17,987 nt of DNA from Bacteroidota bacterium (GTDB lineage Bacteria > Bacteroidota > Bacteroidia > Bacteroidales > Paludibacteraceae). The position numbers and the translations under genes were made by a program. Each line of letters opens with the position of its first letter. Within the stretch, counting starts at the first letter, position 1. The stretch lies in assembly GCA_023459355.1 (NCBI GenBank), contig JAEWUM010000050.1, forward strand, positions 1 through 17,987, read 5' to 3'. Shown here one piece after another: positions 6,300-13,268 of the stretch. The notes beneath the pieces are model-generated. The model searched no databases, was not told the DNA's origin, and was given only the letters and a program-made list of their open reading frames with translations.

Positions 6300-7742
6300 A
6301 TGTTATTCAACTCATTCGATTTCGCGGTTTTCCTGCCATTGGTGTACCTGCTTTACTGGACCCTGTTTCAGAAGCATATCAAGCTTAGAAACTTATTTCT
6401 GCTGACAGCCAGTTATGTGTTTTACGGGTTCTGGGACTGGCGTTTTCTGTCCCTGATACTCATCAGTTCACTGATGGATTATATCCTCGCCATGCAAATT
6501 CACGCAGCTAAGCCGGAGCAGAAAAGCAAAAGAAAGGCCCTGCTGGTATTGAGTCTCGTGCTGAATCTCGGTTTTCTGGGCTTCTTCAAATACTATAATT
6601 TCTTTGTCGAAAGTTTTATTGCCACTTTTACGCTTTTCGGAAAAGAATTCAGTTATTCACCCATGCACATCATCCTGCCGGTGGGGATTAGTTTTTATAC
6701 CTTTCAATCGCTGAGCTATACCTTGGATGTGTACTTCAAAAAAATGGAGCCGACTCACAAGCTGATTAATTTTCTGGCTTTCGTGAGTTTCTTTCCCCAA
6801 TTGGTTGCCGGTCCGATTGAAAGAGCCAAAAAACTGCTTCCGCAATTTGATGAAATTAAAAGTTTTGATTATCAGGCTGCAAGAAGTGGACTTTTATTCA
6901 TCTTGTTTGGCTTATTCAAGAAAATCATGATTGCCGACCGTCTGGCAGTTTTCATTAACCAAACTTACGGTAATATTGAGGATGCAAAAGGAATCGCTAT
7001 GTTGACGGGTGTGTTCTTTTTTGCTTTCCAGCTGTATCTCGACTTTTCTGCTTATTCTGATATCGCGATAGGGACGGCCCGTTTGTTTGGGTTTAAATTA
7101 TCCACCAACTTCAGAAGACCTTACCTTTCATCTTCTTTTTCAGGATTCTGGAAACGCTGGCACATCACCCTGTCGAGTTGGTTTCAGGATTATATTTATA
7201 TTCCCCTGGGGGGCAACCGCAAGGGAGTAAACCGTAAAATTGTGAATTTGCTGGTGGTTTTCTTTCTCAGTGGGTTGTGGCATGGCGCCTCCTGGAATTT
7301 TGTGATTTGGGGTTTAATCAACGGATTATTCTTAATCCTGTTGGATCCTTTGTTTAAGTTAGAAAAACCTTCCGGCGGAATGAAGCGTTTTTTTGCAGCA
7401 TTATTGGTTTTTTCCGGCTGGACTTTATCGCTCATTTTCTTCCGGGCGCAGACTTTCGGGGATGCGATGCTGGTGTTTCAGAACATAGGTTTCGATGGAG
7501 TACAGGCCTTGTATGACTTTGGACTGAATAGTCGCGAGTTCACCTTTGCTTTGTGGTTGATTGCAGGTATGATGGTATATGAAGTCATCGCCGAAAAGTG
7601 GTCGGAAACCCTGCAGGAACGATTTTATGCCGGACATTACCTGTTGCGGTGGGGCGTGTATTTGATTTTGACCCTGAGTATTATTTATCTGGGAGCTTAT
7701 GGTGCCGGTAACGACAATAGTTTCATTTATTTTCAGTTCTAA
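6300..7742 (+). CDS. MBOAT-family O-acyltransferase, AlgI-like
   Basis: A 480-residue polytopic membrane protein of the membrane-bound O-acyltransferase family, AlgI/PatA/DltB branch. It should move an acyl (usually acetyl) group across the inner membrane for modification of an extracytoplasmic glycan. The N terminus MLFNSFDFAVFLPLVYLLYW is typical of AlgI homologues. Further signatures are LPVGISFYTFQSLSY (126-140), FFPQLVAGPIERA (164-176), FWKRWHITLSSW with His288, and SGLWHGASWNF with the conserved catalytic His328. Length is normal. The next gene begins 3 bp after its stop and encodes an SGNH-like partner, the usual arrangement for MBOAT-dependent O-acetylation. No alginate or other polysaccharide synthesis genes are present here, so the acceptor polymer is unknown. 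Confidence 0.92.
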   Translation: MLFNSFDFAVFLPLVYLLYWTLFQKHIKLRNLFLLTASYVFYGFWDWRFLSLILISSLMDYILAMQIHAAKPEQKSKRKALLVLSLVLNLGFLGFFKYYNFFVESFIATFTLFGKEFSYSPMHIILPVGISFYTFQSLSYTLDVYFKKMEPTHKLINFLAFVSFFPQLVAGPIERAKKLLPQFDEIKSFDYQAARSGLLFILFGLFKKIMIADRLAVFINQTYGNIEDAKGIAMLTGVFFFAFQLYLDFSAYSDIAIGTARLFGFKLSTNFRRPYLSSSFSGFWKRWHITLSSWFQDYIYIPLGGNRKGVNRKIVNLLVVFFLSGLWHGASWNFVIWGLINGLFLILLDPLFKLEKPSGGMKRFFAALLVFSGWTLSLIFFRAQTFGDAMLVFQNIGFDGVQALYDFGLNSREFTFALWLIAGMMVYEVIAEKWSETLQERFYAGHYLLRWGVYLILTLSIIYLGAYGAGNDNSFIYFQF

Positions 7743-7745
7743 ACT

Positions 7746-9215
7746 ATGGCAAAATATCCTGTAGACAAAGCAAAAGGTAAACAGATGAACAAAGTGTCGC
7801 AAAAGGTAAAATCGCACCGTGATTTCCTGCTGCGTGTATGTTTATTTTCAGTAATGATTATAAGTGTGGTTGCATGGACGGATTACCAGGGTTATTTCAA
7901 CCCGGATTATACCAACGACCATACCCGCCGGAAGTGGAATGCATATTACGAACTGACCCGCAAAGCTCCTGTGGATGTAGTGATGATAGGGAATTCACAT
8001 TTATATACGGGGGTAAACCCAGAACACCTGTCGAATGCGCTTGGAGCTACCTGCTTCATCCTGGCATCACCAGGAACTACCATGACAGATGCTTATTTTA
8101 CTTTGAAAGAAGCGGTTAAAGTGAAGAAACCGAAGATGGTTATCCTTGAGACCTTTACGCTGTATGATTATGAATCGCATGAATTGAAATCCGGCGCCTT
8201 GTCGGATCAGTTTAAAAGTTTTGCAGCCCGCAAGGATGTGGGGCAGAAACTGGCTTCGATGCCTGTTTTGTTTCAGTCGGATAATTACTTGCCCGCCTGG
8301 TCGAATACCATCCGGAATCACAGCTTTATCTTTACCGATACCACCCAATTGAAACAAAACATACTGTTGGGAAGGCAAAAACCACCCAGAGAGCAGGGTT
8401 TGTATCTGGGGCGCTATATCCGGTTTACATCGGGACTGGAAGAAAACACTTTAAAAAGATATGATGAGCCGGGATTTGTCGCTTACAACTATGCTGAAAA
8501 ACTACCGGGAGATGAGGCTAAGAAATATCTGAAAAAGGCCATTGCTTTGTGTAAAAAAGAAAAAATTGAACTGGTATTGCTCACCTTGCCTATGTATCAC
8601 CGGCATGTACAGGGCTATGAAACTTACAAAAACGAAATTCTCAAAACCATAGGCGATAAACAATCGTGGCTCGATTTGCAGTTGCCCTACGACACAACGG
8701 CCTTTACCCCCGAAAGTTTTGAAAATACTGTTGCTCCTAATCAGCACATGACCTATCAGGGTTCACTGGTGGCGGCGTATAAGCTGGCCCATTACCTGGA
8801 GAAAAATCATGCGAAAGCCATTCCCGACCGGTCGGAAGAAAGAAAATGGATAGAACTTTTTTATGGTTCGGATGGTTATTTTATAAATAACAGTCCGCTG
8901 CAGGATGGGGTGAGTAAAGTGCTGATGGCTAATGTGTCAGTTGCCGGAGCTTATGAGTTGAAAGAGTTGATTATGGTGCCTGAGCGGGGTGCCAAACAGT
9001 TGCTTTTGAAGTTAGTCAGGCCTGCGGATCAGGCTGCTGTCCCTAACGAGTTTGAGGTCCAGGCTGATATTCAGGTAGAAAATCAAACCATGACAATGCC
9101 GGTAAAGCTTATCAGGTCGTCGTTGCATCAGCCGGTGGGGCATCTCTTGTATGTTTCCGAATACCTGCATCCGGAGACCAGTATTGGTAAGATAAAAACG
9201 ATACAGGCACGATGA
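7746..9215 (+). CDS. SGNH-like membrane-anchored partner of the MBOAT acyltransferase
   Basis: A 489-residue protein with a basic N terminus and one transmembrane segment (about 27-44), leaving a large periplasmic domain. MIGNSHLYTGVN (Ser84) is the nucleophile block of an SGNH/GDSL-like fold. LVLLTLPMYHRHV may supply another conserved block, and QHMTYQGSLVAA resembles the terminal His-containing block. Proteins of this type (compare AlgJ/AlgX, DltD) work with AlgI-type MBOATs to acetylate polysaccharides. The gene starts 3 bp after the MBOAT stop and its TGA overlaps the next ATG (ATGA), so tight translational coupling is likely. After the SGNH part a C-terminal region of about 120 residues, rich in short beta-like segments, is not one I recognise. 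An alternative start at Met14 (7785) would still keep the membrane anchor. Confidence 0.8.
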   Translation: MAKYPVDKAKGKQMNKVSQKVKSHRDFLLRVCLFSVMIISVVAWTDYQGYFNPDYTNDHTRRKWNAYYELTRKAPVDVVMIGNSHLYTGVNPEHLSNALGATCFILASPGTTMTDAYFTLKEAVKVKKPKMVILETFTLYDYESHELKSGALSDQFKSFAARKDVGQKLASMPVLFQSDNYLPAWSNTIRNHSFIFTDTTQLKQNILLGRQKPPREQGLYLGRYIRFTSGLEENTLKRYDEPGFVAYNYAEKLPGDEAKKYLKKAIALCKKEKIELVLLTLPMYHRHVQGYETYKNEILKTIGDKQSWLDLQLPYDTTAFTPESFENTVAPNQHMTYQGSLVAAYKLAHYLEKNHAKAIPDRSEERKWIELFYGSDGYFINNSPLQDGVSKVLMANVSVAGAYELKELIMVPERGAKQLLLKLVRPADQAAVPNEFEVQADIQVENQTMTMPVKLIRSSLHQPVGHLLYVSEYLHPETSIGKIKTIQAR

Positions 9216-9982
9216 TAATGAAAAACAAGAATGAACACATGAAACGAATTACAGTTTTTTTTTCGGTGCTGTTTGTGTTGACTTCCTGCAATACAGTTGG
9301 CTGGCAGGTTTATCAGGCAGAAGCAGTTAAAATTCCGCTTGATAAAGAAACAGAACAATATGCGGATGAATCGTTTAAGGTGTTTCTGCAACCTTATAAA
9401 GTTCAGCTTGAGAAAGAAATGAATGAAGTAATCGGCTTTGCCGTACAGGATTTGAAAATCCACGGACCGGAAAGTCTGCTTTCGAATTTCAGTGCTGACG
9501 TGTACCGGCAAATTGCATCGACAGCTATTCAGTCGCCTGTGGACATTGCCATTGTAAACCTGAAAGGATTACGGGCGCCTGTACCGGCAGGTAATATTAC
9601 GGTATCCCGCATTTTTGAACTGATGCCGTTCGAAAACGAGTTGGTGGTGTTGTGGGTCAGGGGAGACGAACTGCTTGGCTTGTTCGATTTTTTTGCCTCC
9701 ATCGGCGGAGAAGGAGTTTCCGGGATGAAAATGGGAATCAGGGAGGGGAGAGCTGTTGAAGTCACCATCGGCGGTGTTCCGGTAGATAAGGATAAGATAT
9801 ATGTGGTTGCCACCAATGATTACCTCGCGGAAGGAAATGACGGTATGACACAACTGAAAAATGCAGCAAAACGGGTCAATACCGGCATCAAAATTCGGGA
9901 TATGCTGATTGAGTATATTCGCAATGAAAGTGAAGCGGGGAGAAAAATTAATCCCAAACTGGACGGGAGAGTATATTTCTAA
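9212..9982 (+). CDS. Lipoprotein with only the 5'-nucleotidase C-terminal domain
   Basis: A 256-residue predicted lipoprotein. FFSVLFVLTSC forms a signal peptide and lipobox (Cys26 from this start; Cys17 if translation begins at the ATG at 9239). The mature part matches the 5'-nucleotidase C-terminal domain, which binds the nucleoside in UshA-type enzymes. Recognisable parts are GPESLLSNFSADVYR, the NLKGLRAPVPAGNITVSRIFELMPFENELV stretch in its usual order, and ATNDYLAEGNDGM. The residue after NDG is Met, where Phe or Tyr is common. No metallophosphatase domain is present; it is encoded by the next gene. I kept the 9212 start because of the ATGA overlap with the preceding gene. No acidic export signal follows the cysteine, so it may face the periplasm. 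Confidence 0.85.
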   Translation: MIMKNKNEHMKRITVFFSVLFVLTSCNTVGWQVYQAEAVKIPLDKETEQYADESFKVFLQPYKVQLEKEMNEVIGFAVQDLKIHGPESLLSNFSADVYRQIASTAIQSPVDIAIVNLKGLRAPVPAGNITVSRIFELMPFENELVVLWVRGDELLGLFDFFASIGGEGVSGMKMGIREGRAVEVTIGGVPVDKDKIYVVATNDYLAEGNDGMTQLKNAAKRVNTGIKIRDMLIEYIRNESEAGRKINPKLDGRVYF

Positions 9983-9990
9983 ATATTTAA

Positions 9991-10093
9991 CCATATAAGT
10001 CATATAAGAACATTTTAGTTTTAAAAATATAATGCTTAAGTATAACTATCAACATTTCATTATATGCTTATATTTCTTATGTGACTTATATGG
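9991..10093. mobile_element. MITE-like element with 20-bp terminal inverted repeats
   Basis: A 103-bp A/T-rich element between the two nucleotidase genes. Its left end (9991-10010) and right end (10074-10093) are inverted repeats matching at 19 of 20 positions. The one difference would be a U-G pair in a plus-strand transcript. The left terminus itself contains two copies of CATATAAGW. The five bases TTTAA occur as a direct repeat immediately outside both ends (9986-9990 and 10094-10098), as expected for a target-site duplication. An inner pair ATATAATG / CATTATAT extends the dyad symmetry. It encodes nothing. It may be a miniature inverted-repeat transposon or a dispersed hairpin repeat, and its RNA stem could affect expression across the gap. 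Confidence 0.6.
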
Positions 10094-10113
10094 TTTAATA
10101 AAATATTATCATT

Positions 10114-10959
10114 ATGAAACAAAAATCAATATTGCTCGTAACATTGTTGTACATCCCGTTTTTGTTGCTTTTCAGTCAGCAAAACAACAAATTGGTGATT
10201 TTGCACACCAACGATACACACAGTCAGCTTGAGCCGACTGCACCCGATGCAGTTCGTAATCCTGATATGGGGGGCTATGCCCGTCGTTTGGGTGTGATTA
10301 ACCAAGTCCGGGAGCAGGAACCTAATGTATTGTTGGTAGATGCCGGTGATTTCTCACAGGGAACACCCTATTATAATTTCTTCAAAGGTAGGGTGGAAGT
10401 GCAGGGAATTAACAGGATGGCATACGATGCCGTGACTTTGGGTAATCATGAGTTCGACAACGGAATGGATACCCTGGCGGCTATTCTTAAATTGGCTGAT
10501 TTCCCAATTGTATCTTCCAATTATGATGTCAGGGAATCGGTTATAGCAGATTACGTGAAACCTTATTTAGTCCTTGAGAAAGGAGGCATACGCATCGGTA
10601 TTTTCGGGTTGGGAGCCGAGTTAAAGGGTTTGGTGATGAAAGAGCAATATAAGGGAATAAAGTACCTGGATCCGGTAAAGACCGTAAAAAAATATGAAAG
10701 GCTTCTGAAGAAGCACGAAAAGTGTGATGTTATCGTATGTCTGTCGCACCTGGGTTCAGACTCAACGACTACAAAAATCAACGATTTTCAGGTGGCTAAA
10801 CAATCTGAATATGTGGATGTTTTTATTGGCGGTCACTCGCATACCTTGCTTGAAAACGTAAAAACCAGCAACGCAAAAGGTAAACCGGTGTTGATTGCCC
10901 AGATGGGAAAGAGCGGATTGTTTTTAGGTCGCGTCGATTTATATTTAGCCAAAGATTAA
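10114..10959 (+). CDS. Exported metallophosphoesterase (N-terminal half of a 5'-nucleotidase)
   Basis: A 281-residue exported protein with an N-terminal hydrophobic signal (about 5-21, ending LLLFSQQN). It contains the complete di-metal site of the 5'-nucleotidase / 2',3'-cyclic phosphodiesterase family: HTNDTHSQLEP (Asp34, His36), DAGDFSQGTP (Asp79), GNHEFDNG (Asn111, His112), SHLGSD (His212) and GGHSHT (His241, His243). UshA-type enzymes carry these plus a C-terminal nucleoside-binding domain on one chain of about 550 residues. Here the chain stops after the catalytic domain and the missing half is the preceding gene. The two products probably act together in the periplasm on nucleotides, but this is inferred. 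The 131-bp gap between them is filled by the inverted-repeat element, and no standard -7 box is seen there. Confidence 0.9.
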   Translation: MKQKSILLVTLLYIPFLLLFSQQNNKLVILHTNDTHSQLEPTAPDAVRNPDMGGYARRLGVINQVREQEPNVLLVDAGDFSQGTPYYNFFKGRVEVQGINRMAYDAVTLGNHEFDNGMDTLAAILKLADFPIVSSNYDVRESVIADYVKPYLVLEKGGIRIGIFGLGAELKGLVMKEQYKGIKYLDPVKTVKKYERLLKKHEKCDVIVCLSHLGSDSTTTKINDFQVAKQSEYVDVFIGGHSHTLLENVKTSNAKGKPVLIAQMGKSGLFLGRVDLYLAKD

Positions 10960-11003
10960 TAGCCATCAGCAGTAAGGTACTTTCATTTTCTTTCAAATTT
11001 CAT

Positions 11004-11011
11004 TACCTTTG
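11004..11011 (+). promoter_or_regulatory. Promoter of rpoN (-7 and -33)
   Basis: TACCTTTG followed by C is a full match to TAnnTTTGC. TTTC at 10981-10984 lies exactly 19 bp upstream and differs by one base from the -33 TTTG. The predicted transcript starts about 40 bases before the rpoN ATG. It is the best-formed promoter in the window. Confidence 0.65.
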
Positions 11012-11058
11012 CGCTGAAAGTTTTTTCAAAACCAAGTCCTGAGAAACGTTTAAGTCCT

Positions 11059-12510
11059 ATGTTACGCCAGACATTAGAACAAAAATTGCAACAGAAGCTA
11101 TCTCCTGCGCAGATTCAGGTAATTAAAATGCTTGAAGTTCCTACGCTGGAGCTGGAAGAACGCATCCGTCAGGAATTGGAGGAAAATCCGGCATTGGAAG
11201 AAGGAAGAGAAGAAAGTGAGACGGACAATGAGTTCGATGACGATCTGAACGACGACGGGGGAAACAATGACGACATGGATCTGGAGGAATACATGGTTGA
11301 TGATGACATCCCGGATTACAGGTTGAAAGCCAATAACACCTCAAAGGATGATAAAAAGGAAGATATTCCGTTTTCTATTGGAAATACCTTCCACGAGAAC
11401 CTGATTGAACAACTGGGGCTCCAGCAGATCTCGGAGCATGAGCGTTTGCTGGCCGAATATGTCATCGGCAATATTGATGAAGAAGGATACCTGCGACGTA
11501 CGGTTGAGTCGATGGTGGATGATATCGTTTTTCACGCGGGTGTGCATACCACCGATGAAGAAATGATGGATATTGTCTCGATGATTCAGGAGTTTGATCC
11601 TCCGGGGGTGGGAGCTACTGACCTACAAGAATGTCTTAAATTACAGCTGGAAAGGAAAATCTATAATCCTACGCTTGACATTGCACTGAAAATAGTGGAA
11701 GAATATTTTGAGGAGTTCTCCAAAAAACACTACGACAGGATCAAGAAAGGACTGGATATTGATGATGATATGTTGCGTGACGCTGCAGCTGAGATTGCCC
11801 ATCTGAATCCAAAACCCGGCAATGCCTGGGGCGGCAATTTACTGGAGAAGTCGATGACTGTGGTGGTTCCGGATTTTATACTGGAAAACGATGAGGGTAA
11901 ATTGTCGGTGCATCTGAATAACAGCAATATCCCTGAGTTGCGGGTAAGCAATGCATACAATGATTTGTTTCAGGAATACACGGAGAAAAAGGCAGAAAAG
12001 AGCAAGGGACTGAAAGATGCGGTGACCTTCGCGAAACAAAAAATTGATTCGGCTCGCTGGTTTATTGATGCCATCAAACAACGGCATGAAACACTGCTCA
12101 CCACGATGAAGGCGATAGTCGAGTTTCAGTATGAATTCTTCATCGAGGGTGATGATGTGTATCTGAAGCCCATGATTTTGAAAGATATAGCTGATATTAC
12201 GGGTTATGATATTTCAACCGTATCCAGGGTGAGTAACAGCAAATACATCCAGACCGAATTCGGGGTGTATCCGGTGAAGTATTTCTTTTCAGAGTCGATG
12301 ACCAATGATTCCGGTGAGGAGGTATCAACCCGGGAGATTAAAAAAATATTGCAGGAATGCATTGAAAATGAAAATAAAAAGAAACCTTTGAACGATGATG
12401 CGCTGGCTGACGTATTGAAGACAAAAGGTTACAATATAGCCCGCAGAACAGTGGCCAAATACAGGGAACAACTGAATATCCCGGTCGCCCGTTTGCGCAA
12501 AGAAATATAA
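11059..12510 (+). CDS. rpoN: RNA polymerase sigma-54 factor
   Basis: A 483-residue sigma-54 factor, which directs core RNA polymerase to -24/-12 promoters and needs AAA+ activators. Region I (about 1-50) has the usual start MLRQTLEQKLQQKLSPAQIQVIKMLE and ends with ELEENPALEE. Region II (about 51-95) is unusually acidic, with many Asp/Glu and Asn. The core-binding region includes IGNIDEEGYL and LQEFDPPGVGA-like motifs. The DNA-binding part has the helix-turn-helix around DITGYDISTVSRVSNSKYIQ. The C terminus carries the RpoN box ARRTVAKYRE (461-470), which contacts the -24 element. No activator gene or sigma-54 modulation protein is adjacent. A PAP2-like membrane protein follows within 12 bp, so the two are probably cotranscribed from the promoter at 11004. 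Confidence 0.97.
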   Translation: MLRQTLEQKLQQKLSPAQIQVIKMLEVPTLELEERIRQELEENPALEEGREESETDNEFDDDLNDDGGNNDDMDLEEYMVDDDIPDYRLKANNTSKDDKKEDIPFSIGNTFHENLIEQLGLQQISEHERLLAEYVIGNIDEEGYLRRTVESMVDDIVFHAGVHTTDEEMMDIVSMIQEFDPPGVGATDLQECLKLQLERKIYNPTLDIALKIVEEYFEEFSKKHYDRIKKGLDIDDDMLRDAAAEIAHLNPKPGNAWGGNLLEKSMTVVVPDFILENDEGKLSVHLNNSNIPELRVSNAYNDLFQEYTEKKAEKSKGLKDAVTFAKQKIDSARWFIDAIKQRHETLLTTMKAIVEFQYEFFIEGDDVYLKPMILKDIADITGYDISTVSRVSNSKYIQTEFGVYPVKYFFSESMTNDSGEEVSTREIKKILQECIENENKKKPLNDDALADVLKTKGYNIARRTVAKYREQLNIPVARLRKEI

Positions 12511-12522
12511 AACAAGTATTGG

Positions 12523-13128
12523 ATGAAACAATTTCTCAAAGTTATTTCCTTTGTTTTTCAACCCCTGCTGATGCCTACATTCGGTATCGGCATGCTGCTG
12601 TTCACAAACTTAGCGCTTTTTTATACGGATATCTGGAAATGGTTTGCATTGGGCGGGACTTTTCTGTTTACTGCCATCCTGCCTGCCACACCCATTCTGA
12701 TGATGATGCGCAAAGGACAAATCAGGGACTTATACATCTCTAAAAGAGAACAGCGGACTTTCCCGTATCTGTTTTCTTTGCTGGCTTATATCTTTTGGAC
12801 CGTTTTCATGTGGCGGGTATTGCAGGTGCCGTTTTTTATTGTGGCAATGGGTATCGGTTCTGTACTTTCCATTATTATCATTACCCTGATTAATATGAAG
12901 TGGAAAATCAGCGCTCATCTTTCCGGGATTGGCGGGCTGACAGGAGGTGTATTTGCCTTTTGTTATGTGATGGCCGTTAATCCGGTTTGGCTGATGATAC
13001 TGATGCTGGTTATTTCAGCACTAACAGCCCTTTCGCGCATCGAACTGAAAGCCCATACGCCGGCACAAACCCTGGCAGGTTTTACCGTCGGATTCCTGAT
13101 GGTGTTTTTACCGGGAATTCTTGTTTAG
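12523..13128 (+). CDS. PAP2-like multi-pass membrane protein, possibly degenerate
   Basis: A 201-residue integral membrane protein with about six hydrophobic segments. Three blocks recall the type 2 phosphatidic acid phosphatase signature: KREQRTFP (74-81) for the K/R...RP motif, KISAHLSG with His132 for PSGH, and SRIELKAHTPAQ with Ser171, Arg172 and His178 for the SRxxxxxHxxxD motif. The aspartate of the last motif is replaced by Gln182 and the PSG part is not canonical. The protein could be a diverged lipid phosphatase or an inactive relative; substrate is unknown. It lies 12 bp behind rpoN and ahead of the three palindromes and prfB. The ATG at 12523 gives an N terminus leading directly into the first membrane segment. 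Confidence 0.6.
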   Translation: MKQFLKVISFVFQPLLMPTFGIGMLLFTNLALFYTDIWKWFALGGTFLFTAILPATPILMMMRKGQIRDLYISKREQRTFPYLFSLLAYIFWTVFMWRVLQVPFFIVAMGIGSVLSIIIITLINMKWKISAHLSGIGGLTGGVFAFCYVMAVNPVWLMILMLVISALTALSRIELKAHTPAQTLAGFTVGFLMVFLPGILV

Positions 13129-13139
13129 TGAATAAATAG

Positions 13140-13254
13140 CCCCGGGTTTTAACCCGGGGATGAAAAGGTAAATGCGAATATCAATAGCCCCGGATTTTAA
13201 CCCGGGGAATAACAGAAAATACGAATATCAATAAAACCGGGTTTTAACCCGGTT
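13140..13254. repeat. Three spaced palindromes with compensatory changes upstream of prfB
   Basis: Three 20-bp palindromes (9-bp arms, TT centre) lie at 13140-13159, 13188-13207 and 13235-13254, at intervals of 48 and 47 bp. The first is CCCCGGGTTTTAACCCGGGG. The second has one arm mismatch (GGATT). The third changes the outer CC to AA and the opposite GG to TT, so pairing is kept. Linkers are also related and share CGAATATCAATA before the second and third copy. They fill most of the gap between the PAP2-like gene and prfB. No U-tract follows any stem, so they are not standard terminators. They resemble REP-type palindromes and would form strong hairpins in a prfB transcript. Confidence 0.85.
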
Positions 13255-13268
13255 ATAACTAAAATGAA

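Noticed and set aside
7425..7817. 130-codon antisense frame across the MBOAT/SGNH junction
   Set aside because: It is opposite two well-supported genes, has no recognisable domain and no promoter or leader of its own.
10032..10232. 66-codon plus-strand frame from inside the inverted-repeat element into the metallophosphoesterase gene
   Set aside because: It begins in noncoding repeat DNA and overlaps the signal peptide region of a confident gene in another frame.
12811..12823. TGGCGGGTATTGC, with the GG/GC spacing of a sigma-54 (-24/-12) promoter
   Set aside because: It is inside the PAP2-like coding region on the sense strand with no downstream gene start nearby; a chance match is likely.
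13140..13159. First palindrome upstream of prfB as a Rho-independent terminator
   Set aside because: The stem is strong but is followed by ATGAAAAGG, not a T-run, on the plus strand, and the minus strand likewise lacks one.
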